This document shows positions 7,396-14,782 of a stretch of DNA of 52,775 nt, in pieces. Where the stretch lies: the IMG/VR virus record IMGVR_UViG_3300027894_000002, positions 1-52,775 of that record; one strand, written 5' to 3'. The stretch is from a virus. The notes beneath the pieces are model-generated. The model ran no database searches. It had not been told where the DNA came from and worked only from the letters and a program-made list of their open reading frames with translations. The first letter of the stretch is position 1. Each line of letters opens with the position of its first letter. A program made the position numbers and the translations under genes.

Positions 7396-7431
7396 CCACC
7401 AGTTGGCCACTCTAATGGCTGCGCACGAGAG

Positions 7432-7458
7432 AAAGCCCGCCCATTGTGGCGGGCTTTT
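7432..7458 (+). terminator. Intrinsic terminator 1 (after NusG-like gene)
   Basis: aaagcccgcc / ggcgggcttt forms a 10-bp stem around a 6-base loop and is followed by a short T-run. It is a strong canonical Rho-independent terminator 36 bases after the NusG-like stop codon. Confidence 0.88.
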
Positions 7459-7462
7459 CGCG

Positions 7463-7474
7463 TCATAGGGTAGG
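7463..7474 (+). repeat. TCATAGGGTAGG direct repeat, copy 1
   Basis: Twelve bases beginning five bases after the T-run of terminator 1. The identical 12-mer recurs in the same place relative to terminator 2 (7619-7630). Function unknown; possible recognition or loading element. Confidence 0.6.
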
Positions 7475-7586
7475 GGCGTTGTCGAGAGCGGCGCCTCGAT
7501 GCGACACCCGCCATGTTACATGGCTAGGAGGGCAGCAAAGGAGCGCACGAGTACAGCGCTTGTTTGCACAATGGCTAGGGACGAAA

Positions 7587-7615
7587 GCCGGGCGCAGCGA
7601 TGCGTCCGGCTTTTT
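7587..7615 (+). terminator. Intrinsic terminator 2
   Basis: gccgggcgca / tgcgtccggc forms a 10-bp stem with one G-U pair and a gcga tetraloop, followed by five T. No protein-coding frame separates it from terminator 1, so it either ends a small RNA starting in 7459-7580 or backs up terminator 1. Confidence 0.88.
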
Positions 7616-7618
7616 CGT

Positions 7619-7630
7619 TCATAGGGTAGG
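7619..7630 (+). repeat. TCATAGGGTAGG direct repeat, copy 2
   Basis: Exact copy of 7463-7474, again a few bases after a terminator T-run. A second shared 9-mer, ATGGCTAGG, lies upstream of terminator 2 at 7520-7528 and 7571-7579. Confidence 0.6.
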
Positions 7631-7682
7631 ACCTGGCTGGTGATTGCTGGCCTTGTCTGTTTTCACGTTCTCCCTAAGCCTT

Positions 7683-7714
7683 GGACCGCTTGCCAACGCG
7701 CGCGGTCCTTTTTT
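7683..7714 (+). terminator. Intrinsic terminator 3 (entry to the late region)
   Basis: ggaccgc / gcggtcc forms a 7-bp stem around a 12-base loop, followed by six T. It sits only 18 bases before the first late-region start codon at 7733, so transcripts entering from upstream must read through it. About 335 bp (7396-7732) therefore hold three terminators and no protein gene. Confidence 0.85.
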
Positions 7715-7732
7715 CCCCGCGGGGCAAAGCCG

Positions 7733-7897
7733 ATGGCCGACGATGCGCCGATGAAGACCTATGTGCCGAGCAAGCGCGCCAAAGGCATGGAAGCCGGCGG
7801 GCGCATGCCCGTGAAAATGCCGATGAAGGGCAAAATGCCGCGCAAGGCGATGCGCAAGCGCATGACGATCGGCCACGGCGGCAGGCGAGGTTACTGA
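7733..7897 (+). CDS. Small basic Met/Lys-rich protein (54 aa)
   Basis: 54 residues, very basic, with six MP/MK/KM-type pairs in its middle and ending in TIGHGGRRGY. ATG 7733 is the only reasonable start after terminator 3, and its stop overlaps the next ATG as TGATG. A similar TIGHG ending occurs in the small protein at 22524-22703. Probably a DNA- or virion-associated small protein; function unknown. Confidence 0.6.
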   Translation: MADDAPMKTYVPSKRAKGMEAGGRMPVKMPMKGKMPRKAMRKRMTIGHGGRRGY

Positions 7898-8091
7898 TGG
7901 CGATCAACATCAAGCCGTCGCACAAGGGCCTGCTGCACAAGGATCTGCACGTTGCGGCGGGCCACAAGATCCCTGCCGCCAAGCTGCAGGCTGCCAAACA
8001 TTCGCGCGATCCGGCGGTGCGTAAGCGCGCCACGTTCGCCATCAATGCCAAGGGCTTCAACCACAAGCGACGCCGCACCATCGCGGGCTGA
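7897..8091 (+). CDS. Small basic phage protein (64 aa)
   Basis: 64 residues beginning MAINIKPSHKGLLHKDL, a pattern I recognise from short conserved proteins located before terminase genes in alphaproteobacterial phages. Highly basic, with lysine- and histidine-rich segments and KHSRDPAVRKRATFA in the middle. It may be a minor virion or DNA-binding protein. Coupled to the gene upstream through TGATG. Confidence 0.65.
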   Translation: MAINIKPSHKGLLHKDLHVAAGHKIPAAKLQAAKHSRDPAVRKRATFAINAKGFNHKRRRTIAG

Positions 8092-8150
8092 TTTGAGTCC
8101 GCAATGTGGCAAACAGGACTCCTTTTGACTCCCAGGACGCGGTTTATGTG

Positions 8151-8795
8151 ATGGCAAAAGAATTAACGCCGCGGCAAAAAATCTACTATCGCGAGCGTGC
8201 CGTCGGCGTCGGCCGGCTCGAGGCGCAGACCATTGCCGGTTACAAACCGGACAAGGGCAACGCCAAGCGGCTGGACCATCGGCCCGAGGGGCGCGCCTAC
8301 ATGCAGGAGATTGCGACCGAGGCCGCCGAGCTCGCCGGCGTGCACCTCGGTCGCGTGCTGCTCGAGCTGGCGCATATCGGCTACGCCAACATGGCGGACT
8401 ACACCAAGGCCGTCGACGGCATTGGTGGCAGAGGCGGCCGATTGGTCCATGATCTGTCGAATCTAACGCGCGAGCAGGCTGCGGCGATCAAGGAATATGC
8501 TTTCGACAGCAAGGGCAGGCCGAAGCTGACCTTGCACGACAAGCGCGCAGCGCTGGCCGATCTATTGAAATTCCTGGCGCCCGGTAAGGTTGGCGATGGC
8601 AATCAGCCGGCGCCGGATGTGATGAATTTCAATCTGATGCAGATCATCGCCAAGTTCGACGGCATGTCCGAGCTCGAGATTGCGCGCCGCATTGCCTTCG
8701 CCATGCAGGCCGGCAGCCGTCAGATCGACGGTCAAGCCAATCCGCCAACCCCGCCGCCGGCTGATCAGCCGGCCTCGCAAGGAGCGAGCCAATGA
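8151..8795 (+). CDS. terS: Terminase small subunit
   Basis: 214 residues. The N-terminal region (LTPRQKIYYRERAVGVGR, then QTIAGYKPDKGNAKRLDHRPEGRAY) is the helix-turn-helix DNA-recognition pattern of terminase small subunits. It is followed by a helical oligomerisation region and a Pro/Gln-rich tail. TerS recognises the packaging site and loads TerL. ATG 8151 is preferred; GTG 8106 is in frame but has no ribosome binding site. The large subunit follows two genes later. Confidence 0.82.
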   Translation: MAKELTPRQKIYYRERAVGVGRLEAQTIAGYKPDKGNAKRLDHRPEGRAYMQEIATEAAELAGVHLGRVLLELAHIGYANMADYTKAVDGIGGRGGRLVHDLSNLTREQAAAIKEYAFDSKGRPKLTLHDKRAALADLLKFLAPGKVGDGNQPAPDVMNFNLMQIIAKFDGMSELEIARRIAFAMQAGSRQIDGQANPPTPPPADQPASQGASQ

Positions 8796-9145
8796 CCATA
8801 AGCCCCGGACCGCTTAGCGTCGTTCCGCTTAACGAGCCCGACGAAAATCCAACGAATCCGCCGGCCTATGTGTCGGCGCGCGCGCTGGGTGCTAACTCGG
8901 CGGAAACGATTACGGTGCCGGCCGGCGCGCGCTTTGTCAGGCTTGCCGGCAACGCCGATTTTTACGTCGCCTATGGCGCCGGCGTGACAGCCGTGGTGCC
9001 GGTCGACACCGATGATGGCAGCTCAAACGAGCTGATCAAAAACAATGGCGGCGGCGCCGTTTGGCGCAGCGTGCAGGGCCTCACTGCGCTCAGCGTGATT
9101 TCGGCCGCCAGCGCCAGCATCGTTACGGCAAGTTTTTATACCTAG
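8792..9145 (+). CDS. Hypothetical packaging/head-region protein (117 aa)
   Basis: 117 residues with Gly/Ala/Val-rich beta-type sequence (ETITVPAGARFVRLAGNADFYVAYG, abbreviated here as its first half). Coupled by ATGA to TerS. The composition is like small decoration or beta-sandwich head proteins, but placement between the terminase genes is the only context. No family recognised. Confidence 0.6.
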   Translation: MTISPGPLSVVPLNEPDENPTNPPAYVSARALGANSAETITVPAGARFVRLAGNADFYVAYGAGVTAVVPVDTDDGSSNELIKNNGGGAVWRSVQGLTALSVISAASASIVTASFYT

Positions 9146-9223
9146 TCGCCAGGCGTCCGCCGCCGCGCGGTCACGCGGCACCTCCACCAGCAAATGCAAC
9201 AAGCAAGCACAAGGAGATAAGCC

Positions 9224-9667
9224 ATGACTGTTATGCGCACCTCGATCCACGGTCGACGCTTCGGCCTCGGCCCCGACGATGAACTGGTATCGAACGAGAT
9301 CCGGCTGTCCTCGCCCGCGGTCGACTGTTCGATTAGCGTGGCCGCCTCGCAGACCTCGCCGCGCGCGGTGACCCTGCAGCTGAAAAATGCCCGCGGTGAA
9401 AACGTCAACGAGGCAACGCCGCTCAGGCTGTTTCTGTTTCTCGATGCCGGCATGGTGGCGTTTGCCGCGACTGGCGGCTCGACCGGCATTGCCGCATCGG
9501 TTGGTATCGTCGAGGCGATTATTGCCAAGCTGTTGTTCCAGGCGGTCACCAATACCAGCGGCGCAATGACGCTGTCGTGGACCGACACCGCGCATGAGGT
9601 TGCTTTCCTCGGCGTGCAGCTGCCGAACGGCCGCATCGTTATGTCGCCGGCGCTGACCACGGCGTAA
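9224..9667 (+). CDS. Hypothetical structural-type protein (147 aa)
   Basis: 147 residues, beta-rich, with AVTLQLKNARGENVNEAT and TSGAMTLSWTDTAHEVAF. These resemble Ig-like or jelly-roll beta proteins of phage heads. A strong ribosome binding site (aaggagataag) precedes ATG 9224. It may be a head decoration or fibre-like protein; the assignment rests on composition and location. Confidence 0.6.
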   Translation: MTVMRTSIHGRRFGLGPDDELVSNEIRLSSPAVDCSISVAASQTSPRAVTLQLKNARGENVNEATPLRLFLFLDAGMVAFAATGGSTGIAASVGIVEAIIAKLLFQAVTNTSGAMTLSWTDTAHEVAFLGVQLPNGRIVMSPALTTA

Positions 9668-9686
9668 CATCAATGGTGAGAATGGC

Positions 9687-11282
9687 GTGACGTTACTCGA
9701 CGACGTTCTCACTAGGCTGAACGAAAAGCCGCCGGCGGTTCGCGAACAAGCGATCGCCGGCGCGCTCAAGGCAACCGCGCATCTGCCCTGGGTGCCTAAT
9801 CCCGGGCCGCAAACGGAAGCGTTCTACTGCGAGGCCGACGAGTTGTTGTTCGGCGGCCAAGCCGGCGGCGGCAAGTCCGATCTGCTGCTAGGGCTGGGGC
9901 TGGCATCGCACCAGCAGTCGCTGATCCTGCGGCGCGTCAACGTCGACGTCGAGAAGGTTGGCGGGCTCGGGCCCCGTTTGGTGTCGATCCTCGGCAGTGC
10001 CGAGGGCTACAACGCGCAGAAGCACGTCTATAGCGCCGGCAGGCGGGAGATCGAGCTCGGCGGTTGCGAGCAAGAGAAAGACAAAGAACGCTACAAGGGC
10101 CGCCCACATGATCTGATCGGCTTTGACGAGCTGGCCGACTTCCTCGAGAGTCAATACCGTTTCATTATCGGCTGGAACCGATCGACCGATCCAAAGCAGC
10201 GCTGCCGCATCGTGGCGGCGTCCAATCCGCCGACCACGCCAGAAGGTCAATGGATCGTGCGGCGCTGGGCGCCCTGGCTCGACAAGAGCTATCCCAACCC
10301 GGCCAAGGACGGCGAGCTGCGCTGGTTTTTGACCATCAACGACAACGACATTCCGGTCGACGGGCCCGGCCCGCACCAGGTCGAAGGCCGCAAGAAGCCG
10401 GTGCGCGCTACTTCGCGCACCTTCATCCGCTCGACGCTCGAGGATAACCCGGATCTGACGCACGGCGATGGATCCTACGAGGCGCGGCTCGAGGGCCATA
10501 CCGAGGCGCTGCGGCGGGCCTATCGCGACGGCGACTTTTCGGTCGCGCTGCAGGACGACGAATGGCAGGTGTTTCCGGTCGGCTGGATCGAAGCGGCGAT
10601 GCAGCGCTGGCAGAACAAGCAGCCGAAAGGCGTGGCGCAGACCGCCATGGCGATCGATATCGCGCAAGGCGGCGACGACCAGACCGTGATTTCTTACCGT
10701 TATGGCGGCTGGTACGCGCCGCTTGACGTGACGCCAGGCTCCGAGACGCGTGAAGGTTATCAGGTGACGGCGCGCGTGGTGCGCTTTCGCCGTGATCGCT
10801 GTCCGGTCATTCCCGACATTGGCGGCGGCTTTGGCGCCGACGCGCTGGTGTCGATGAAAGAGAACGGCATTGCGGTCTACCCGCACAACGGCGTGCTGGC
10901 TTCGACCGCGCGATCGCAAGACGGTCAATACAAATTCAAGAACAAGCGCGCCGAGGTGCACTGGCGCTTTCGCGAGGCACTTAATCCCGAGCAGGAAGGC
11001 GGCAGCATCGTCGAGTTGCCGAACGATCCGCTGCTCAAGGCCGATCTGGCGTCGGTACATTACCAGCTGACGCGCGAGGGCATCCTGATTGAAGAAAAAA
11101 AGGCGATCAAGAAGCGCATCGGCCGCTCGCCCGATCGCGGCGATTCCGTGGTGATGTGCTGGGGCGAGGGCGAGAAAGCGGTTGCGCGTACCATTAGGAT
11201 CGCCCGCAACTCGGCGCGCAGTCAGCAAAACAACATCGGCTACGCCAAATTAAAACAAGGACCGGGCTATGGCGGGCGCTGA
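9687..11282 (+). CDS. terL: Terminase large subunit (packaging ATPase/nuclease)
   Basis: 531 residues. The ATPase domain has Walker A GGQAGGGKS at 56-64, Walker B LIGFDE at 143-148 and a coupling motif VAASNPP at about 176-182. The RNase H-like nuclease domain has acidic residues at D324 (AIDIA), D377 (PDIGGG) and D486 (SPDRGD). The enzyme drives DNA into the prohead and cuts the concatemer. Start is GTG 9687. The C-terminal segment NNIGYAKLK is matched by NIGYAHLK in the small protein at 11480-11782, and the 15-bp DNA behind it is identical. Confidence 0.95.
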   Translation: MTLLDDVLTRLNEKPPAVREQAIAGALKATAHLPWVPNPGPQTEAFYCEADELLFGGQAGGGKSDLLLGLGLASHQQSLILRRVNVDVEKVGGLGPRLVSILGSAEGYNAQKHVYSAGRREIELGGCEQEKDKERYKGRPHDLIGFDELADFLESQYRFIIGWNRSTDPKQRCRIVAASNPPTTPEGQWIVRRWAPWLDKSYPNPAKDGELRWFLTINDNDIPVDGPGPHQVEGRKKPVRATSRTFIRSTLEDNPDLTHGDGSYEARLEGHTEALRRAYRDGDFSVALQDDEWQVFPVGWIEAAMQRWQNKQPKGVAQTAMAIDIAQGGDDQTVISYRYGGWYAPLDVTPGSETREGYQVTARVVRFRRDRCPVIPDIGGGFGADALVSMKENGIAVYPHNGVLASTARSQDGQYKFKNKRAEVHWRFREALNPEQEGGSIVELPNDPLLKADLASVHYQLTREGILIEEKKAIKKRIGRSPDRGDSVVMCWGEGEKAVARTIRIARNSARSQQNNIGYAKLKQGPGYGGR

Positions 11283-11478
11283 CATCGGGAAAACGGTGGC
11301 CGATCTACTCGCTCGCGCGCAACAGCGCGCGGCAATCGTTGAAAGCGCGGTCGACAAGATGCTGCGCGCGGTCGAGACGGAAGCCGATGGCGAGACGATT
11401 AAGCCCGGCCAGAGTGTGACCATTACCTGGACGGTGTCGGAACTGTGCGCGGTCTGCGAAACGCTGTCGGGGCGATGA
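11269..11478 (+). CDS. Hypothetical protein overlapping terL (69 aa)
   Basis: 69 residues, helical N-terminal half and a TITWTVSELCAVCETL C-terminal half. It overlaps the end of terL by 14 bp in another frame, an arrangement common in this genome. No family recognised. Confidence 0.6.
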   Translation: MAGADIGKTVADLLARAQQRAAIVESAVDKMLRAVETEADGETIKPGQSVTITWTVSELCAVCETLSGR

Positions 11479-11479
11479 A

Positions 11480-11782
11480 ATGAGCCGCTTCGACGACGCT
11501 GGCGGACCGGCCATTCCCTATTCCGACAAGCACCCCGAGCGCTGCCAGCCGGCGCCCGGTCCGGCGTTTGTACTGCCAGGCGACGACGAGGCGCGTGTTG
11601 CTTATGAGGCGCAGCTCGCTGACTTACCGGAAGAGCAGCGAGAGGCGTATTGTGCAAGTAACTTTCCGGACGGTGCCGCCCGGCAATGTGGTGATGATCC
11701 GGCGATGCCGCCGGCGGGCGGCCAGCCGCATTGGCGGCGCGACGTCAACATCGGCTACGCGCATCTGAAAGGACGATCCTGA
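11480..11782 (+). CDS. Hypothetical protein with TerL-like C-terminal tag (100 aa)
   Basis: 100 residues, proline- and acidic-residue-rich, probably largely unstructured, with C93-free helical middle and ending in NIGYAHLKGRS. The last segment mirrors the end of TerL (NIGYAKLK), and the DNA caacatcggctacgc is identical at 11231-11245 and 11746-11760. The stop overlaps the next ATG. It could be a packaging accessory carrying a shared docking tag. Confidence 0.55.
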   Translation: MSRFDDAGGPAIPYSDKHPERCQPAPGPAFVLPGDDEARVAYEAQLADLPEEQREAYCASNFPDGAARQCGDDPAMPPAGGQPHWRRDVNIGYAHLKGRS

Positions 11783-12024
11783 TGACGCAAATGTTTACCA
11801 AGGCCATGCCGGCGCCGCCGACTCCATTGCCGCCGCCGACCATGCCCGATCCGATGGGCCCGGGTGCGCAGGAAGCCGCGCGCAAGGCGGCGCAGGATGC
11901 TGCGACGCGCGGCGGGCGATCGTCGACCATCCTCACTACGGTAGCAAATCGTAGTCGGCAAACCGTCGCCGGCGGTGCCCAGCCGGGCGCGCCCTACAGT
12001 TCCCCTAATTTGGCAGCGAGTTGA
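11782..12024 (+). CDS. Small proline-rich virion-region protein (80 aa)
   Basis: 80 residues with a proline-rich N-terminus (PAPPTPLPPPTMPDPMGPG), an alanine/lysine helix and RGGRSSTILTT. The R-G-G-R-x-S-T-I-L-T signature is common in small proteins encoded beside portal genes of podoviruses. Function unknown. It is coupled to the gene upstream by TGATG. Confidence 0.65.
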   Translation: MTQMFTKAMPAPPTPLPPPTMPDPMGPGAQEAARKAAQDAATRGGRSSTILTTVANRSRQTVAGGAQPGAPYSSPNLAAS

Positions 12025-12026
12025 TC

Positions 12027-12521
12027 ATGGCAAAAGACAAGACGGCAAAGAGCGATCCGATGCTGGCGGCGCTGATCAACAAACTGCCGGCGACCGGCGA
12101 ACCGTGGCCGCTGGCCCAGCGTGTCGAGTGGCTCAACATGATCGCCATGAGCTTCAACATGGTGTTCGGCCAGGCCGAACCGATCCACATCGGCACCACG
12201 CGCGTGAACTATACCCGCGATGCGGTGATGATGGCGCGGGAAGCCTCCGATCTGGTGAGCAAGATTGTCCTTGATACGGCGCGACCTGTCGTCGCCAAGC
12301 CCAACCCGCCGCGCTTCTTCATCGACAAGCAAGGCTATGCCCGCAAGGATCCGGGCGGCATCCGCATCATGCCCGGCAATATCGATGCCGGCGAGGTGCT
12401 GTTCGACGATCGCGGTGAACACGGCGACCTAGCCACCATCACTTGGTCGGATGACAGCCAAGGCGTGCTCGGCCTGCAGCTCGATATTTCCGCAACGCCT
12501 GACCAAGCGAAAGCCGTCTGA
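12027..12521 (+). CDS. Hypothetical head-region protein (164 aa)
   Basis: 164 residues; a helical first half (WPLAQRVEWLNMIAMSFNMVFG) and a beta-type second half. ATG 12027 is chosen over TTG 12021. It lies immediately upstream of the portal gene with a two-base gap, so it is probably a virion or assembly factor. No family recognised. Confidence 0.6.
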   Translation: MAKDKTAKSDPMLAALINKLPATGEPWPLAQRVEWLNMIAMSFNMVFGQAEPIHIGTTRVNYTRDAVMMAREASDLVSKIVLDTARPVVAKPNPPRFFIDKQGYARKDPGGIRIMPGNIDAGEVLFDDRGEHGDLATITWSDDSQGVLGLQLDISATPDQAKAV

Positions 12522-12523
12522 TC

Positions 12524-14221
12524 ATGGCCGCTGCGGTCGCGCCCGTCATGCGCCAGCGCGTGCGCGACCTGATCAAGCAGGGCGACGGCATGTTTACGAC
12601 CGGCGCCCCGCGCCTGTCGCTGTGGCAGACGCTGGCCGAAAACTTCCATGTCATGCGCGCCGACTTCACGCGCGTGCGCTATATCTCCGAAGAATTCGGC
12701 AGCTACCTGATGACCGGCCGGCCGGCGATGGCCTGCCGCGATCTGACCAATTCGATCCCTGCCATGCTGCGGCCGCGCGGGCAACAATGGTTCAAGCAGC
12801 GCACGCATGCCAAGCGGGTCAACGATAACGTCGCCTGCCGGCAGTGGCTCGATTGGGCGTCCGAGACGCAATACAACGGCATGTATGCGCGCCGCGCCAA
12901 GCTGATGCGCGCCACCAAGGAATGCGATGGTGATTACGCCGCCTTCGGCAATGGCGTGATTACCTGCGAGCCCAACCGCACGCGCGACACGCTGTTGTAT
13001 CGCAACTGGCATCTGCGCGACGTGGTGTGGGCGGAAAACGCCGAGCTCGAGATCGACCGGGTCAATTTCAAGTGGAGTCCCGAGTGCCAGGTGCTCGCCG
13101 AAATGTTCCCCAAGTTTATCGACCCCAAGGTCGAGCTGGCGCGCAAGGACAATCCGTTCAAGACAATCCAATGCCGGCGCATCATCATCGATGCCGACGA
13201 CTACGACATGCCGCGGGCGCAGCGCAAAGACCGCAAGTGGATCTCGATTTACGTTGATTGCGAGAACGAGACGCTGCTCGAGGAAGTGCCGGTCAGGGTC
13301 AATCCTGCCATCATCCCGCGCTGGGCGACCGTGTCGGGCTCGCCTTACGCCTATTCGCCGGCGGCAATCTACGGGCTGCCCGACGGCCGCATGCTGCAGC
13401 AGATCACGCTGACCATCCTCGAGGCCGGGCAAAAGGTGGTGGATCCGCCGATGATCGCCGTCGGCGAGGCCATCAACGGCGGCGTCAATAGCGGCGCTGG
13501 CATGGTGACCTGGGCGGACGCCGATTACGACGAGCGCATGGGCGAGGTGCTGCGGCCGATCACGCTCAAGCCGGAAGGCCTGGCGTTCGGCGCGCAGCGC
13601 GAAGAGCGCATCGAGAAGATGCTCGACAACGCATTCTTCCTCAATCAGCTGCGCATGCCGCAGGTCACCAAGGAAATGACCGCCGACGAAACCGAGCGGG
13701 TCTACGAGGAATTCATGCGGCAATCGCTGCCGCTGCTCGAGCCGATCGAAGAAGAATATTCCGGCCAGCTGTGCGAGACAAGTTTCGAGCAGATGCGCGA
13801 CATGGGGTCGTTCGGCTCGGTGTACGACATGCCGCAGCAGCTGCGCGGCGCCGATCTCAAGTGGGAATTCACCTCACCGCTGCAGGCCGCCAAGGACAAG
13901 ATCAAGATCGGCAAGTTCCAGCAGGCGATCCAGATTGTTGTCGGTGCGATGCAGATCAACAAAAATGCTGCTGACAATTTGGATCTCGATAAAGGCGTGC
14001 GCGACGGTCTTTTGGCGGCCGATGGCGCCGACTGGATTGTCGACGAGAAGCAGCGCGATCAGCGGCGGCAAAATGATGCCGCACAGCAGCAGGCTCTGGA
14101 AGCAGCACAAGCAGTGGCACATGGCGCCGATGCGGCAACGCGGGTTGCCGGTGCGGTCAGCAGTGGCCAGGACGCCATGCAGAAGCTGCAGCAGGCCGGT
14201 TTTAGCGCGCCGGGCGCCTGA
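12524..14221 (+). CDS. Portal (head-tail connector) protein, T7 gp8-like
   Basis: 565 residues, close to the usual 500-560 of podovirus connectors. Typical features are the N-terminal LWQTLAENF and YISEEFGSYLMTGRP region, the basic DNA-channel part, a late DERMGEVLRPITLKPEG strand, and a Gln/Ala-rich helical C-terminal barrel. Twelve copies would form the vertex through which DNA enters and leaves and to which the tail tube binds. Location between TerL and scaffold agrees. The stop overlaps the next ATG. Confidence 0.88.
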   Translation: MAAAVAPVMRQRVRDLIKQGDGMFTTGAPRLSLWQTLAENFHVMRADFTRVRYISEEFGSYLMTGRPAMACRDLTNSIPAMLRPRGQQWFKQRTHAKRVNDNVACRQWLDWASETQYNGMYARRAKLMRATKECDGDYAAFGNGVITCEPNRTRDTLLYRNWHLRDVVWAENAELEIDRVNFKWSPECQVLAEMFPKFIDPKVELARKDNPFKTIQCRRIIIDADDYDMPRAQRKDRKWISIYVDCENETLLEEVPVRVNPAIIPRWATVSGSPYAYSPAAIYGLPDGRMLQQITLTILEAGQKVVDPPMIAVGEAINGGVNSGAGMVTWADADYDERMGEVLRPITLKPEGLAFGAQREERIEKMLDNAFFLNQLRMPQVTKEMTADETERVYEEFMRQSLPLLEPIEEEYSGQLCETSFEQMRDMGSFGSVYDMPQQLRGADLKWEFTSPLQAAKDKIKIGKFQQAIQIVVGAMQINKNAADNLDLDKGVRDGLLAADGADWIVDEKQRDQRRQNDAAQQQALEAAQAVAHGADAATRVAGAVSSGQDAMQKLQQAGFSAPGA

Positions 14222-14562
14222 TGGCCGACAAGCCCGCGGCGACTAAAAAAGCAAAAGCATCGTGGCCGTGGTTTCCGGTCGAGTTTGAAGACGCCGATGT
14301 GTTCGCGTTGCAGGCGCTCGAGGCCGGTGTGGCCAATGAAGGCCAGCAAAAGCGCGCCATGACGTTCGTCCGCGAAAAGTTGTGTGAGGAAAACCGTCTG
14401 GAATTCTGGCCTGGTGGTGAAGACGGCCGCCGCGCCAGTGACTTCGCCGGCGGCAAGCGGTTTGTCGCGCTGCAGATCCGCCGGCTGCTGCGGCTAAAGC
14501 CTGTCGTAACGACGGCCCGCGGTGCGCCGCCGCCGATGCCAGGCGAGAAGGCAGCGTCTTAA
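14221..14562 (+). CDS. Hypothetical head-region protein (113 aa)
   Basis: 113 residues with a Lys/Ala-rich start (MADKPAATKKAKASWPWFP) and a basic helical region (FVREKLCEENRLEFW). The 220 bp that follow (14563-14782) contain no convincing gene, only one short hairpin (cccgc/gcggg at about 14729-14745), and may carry the promoter or leader of the scaffold gene. Function unknown. Confidence 0.6.
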   Translation: MADKPAATKKAKASWPWFPVEFEDADVFALQALEAGVANEGQQKRAMTFVREKLCEENRLEFWPGGEDGRRASDFAGGKRFVALQIRRLLRLKPVVTTARGAPPPMPGEKAAS

Positions 14563-14782
14563 GTCAAGTTTCATCGGCACCCGTTCCATGCTGCGCGGAT
14601 CGGGCCGCACTCAGCACAACCACGCTTTCGATCCGTGGGTGCCGCCGCGCCGACTGGTAGGCCAGCGCGGGATGTAGAGACGGAAATCGAAAGAAGAAAA
14701 CGCCGTAGCGCCTCGAGCCCGCAATCCGGCGGGAGTTGGAAACTTGGCGTCGGTCCATTTAATTCAACGAAGGAAAATTGTC

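Noticed and set aside
9888-11228. 446-codon bottom-strand frame across terL
   Set aside because: Antisense shadow of the terminase reading frame; no ribosome binding site or recognisable domain.
12335-13723. 462-codon bottom-strand frame across the portal gene
   Set aside because: Antisense shadow; composition is typical of the reverse frame of G+C-rich coding DNA.
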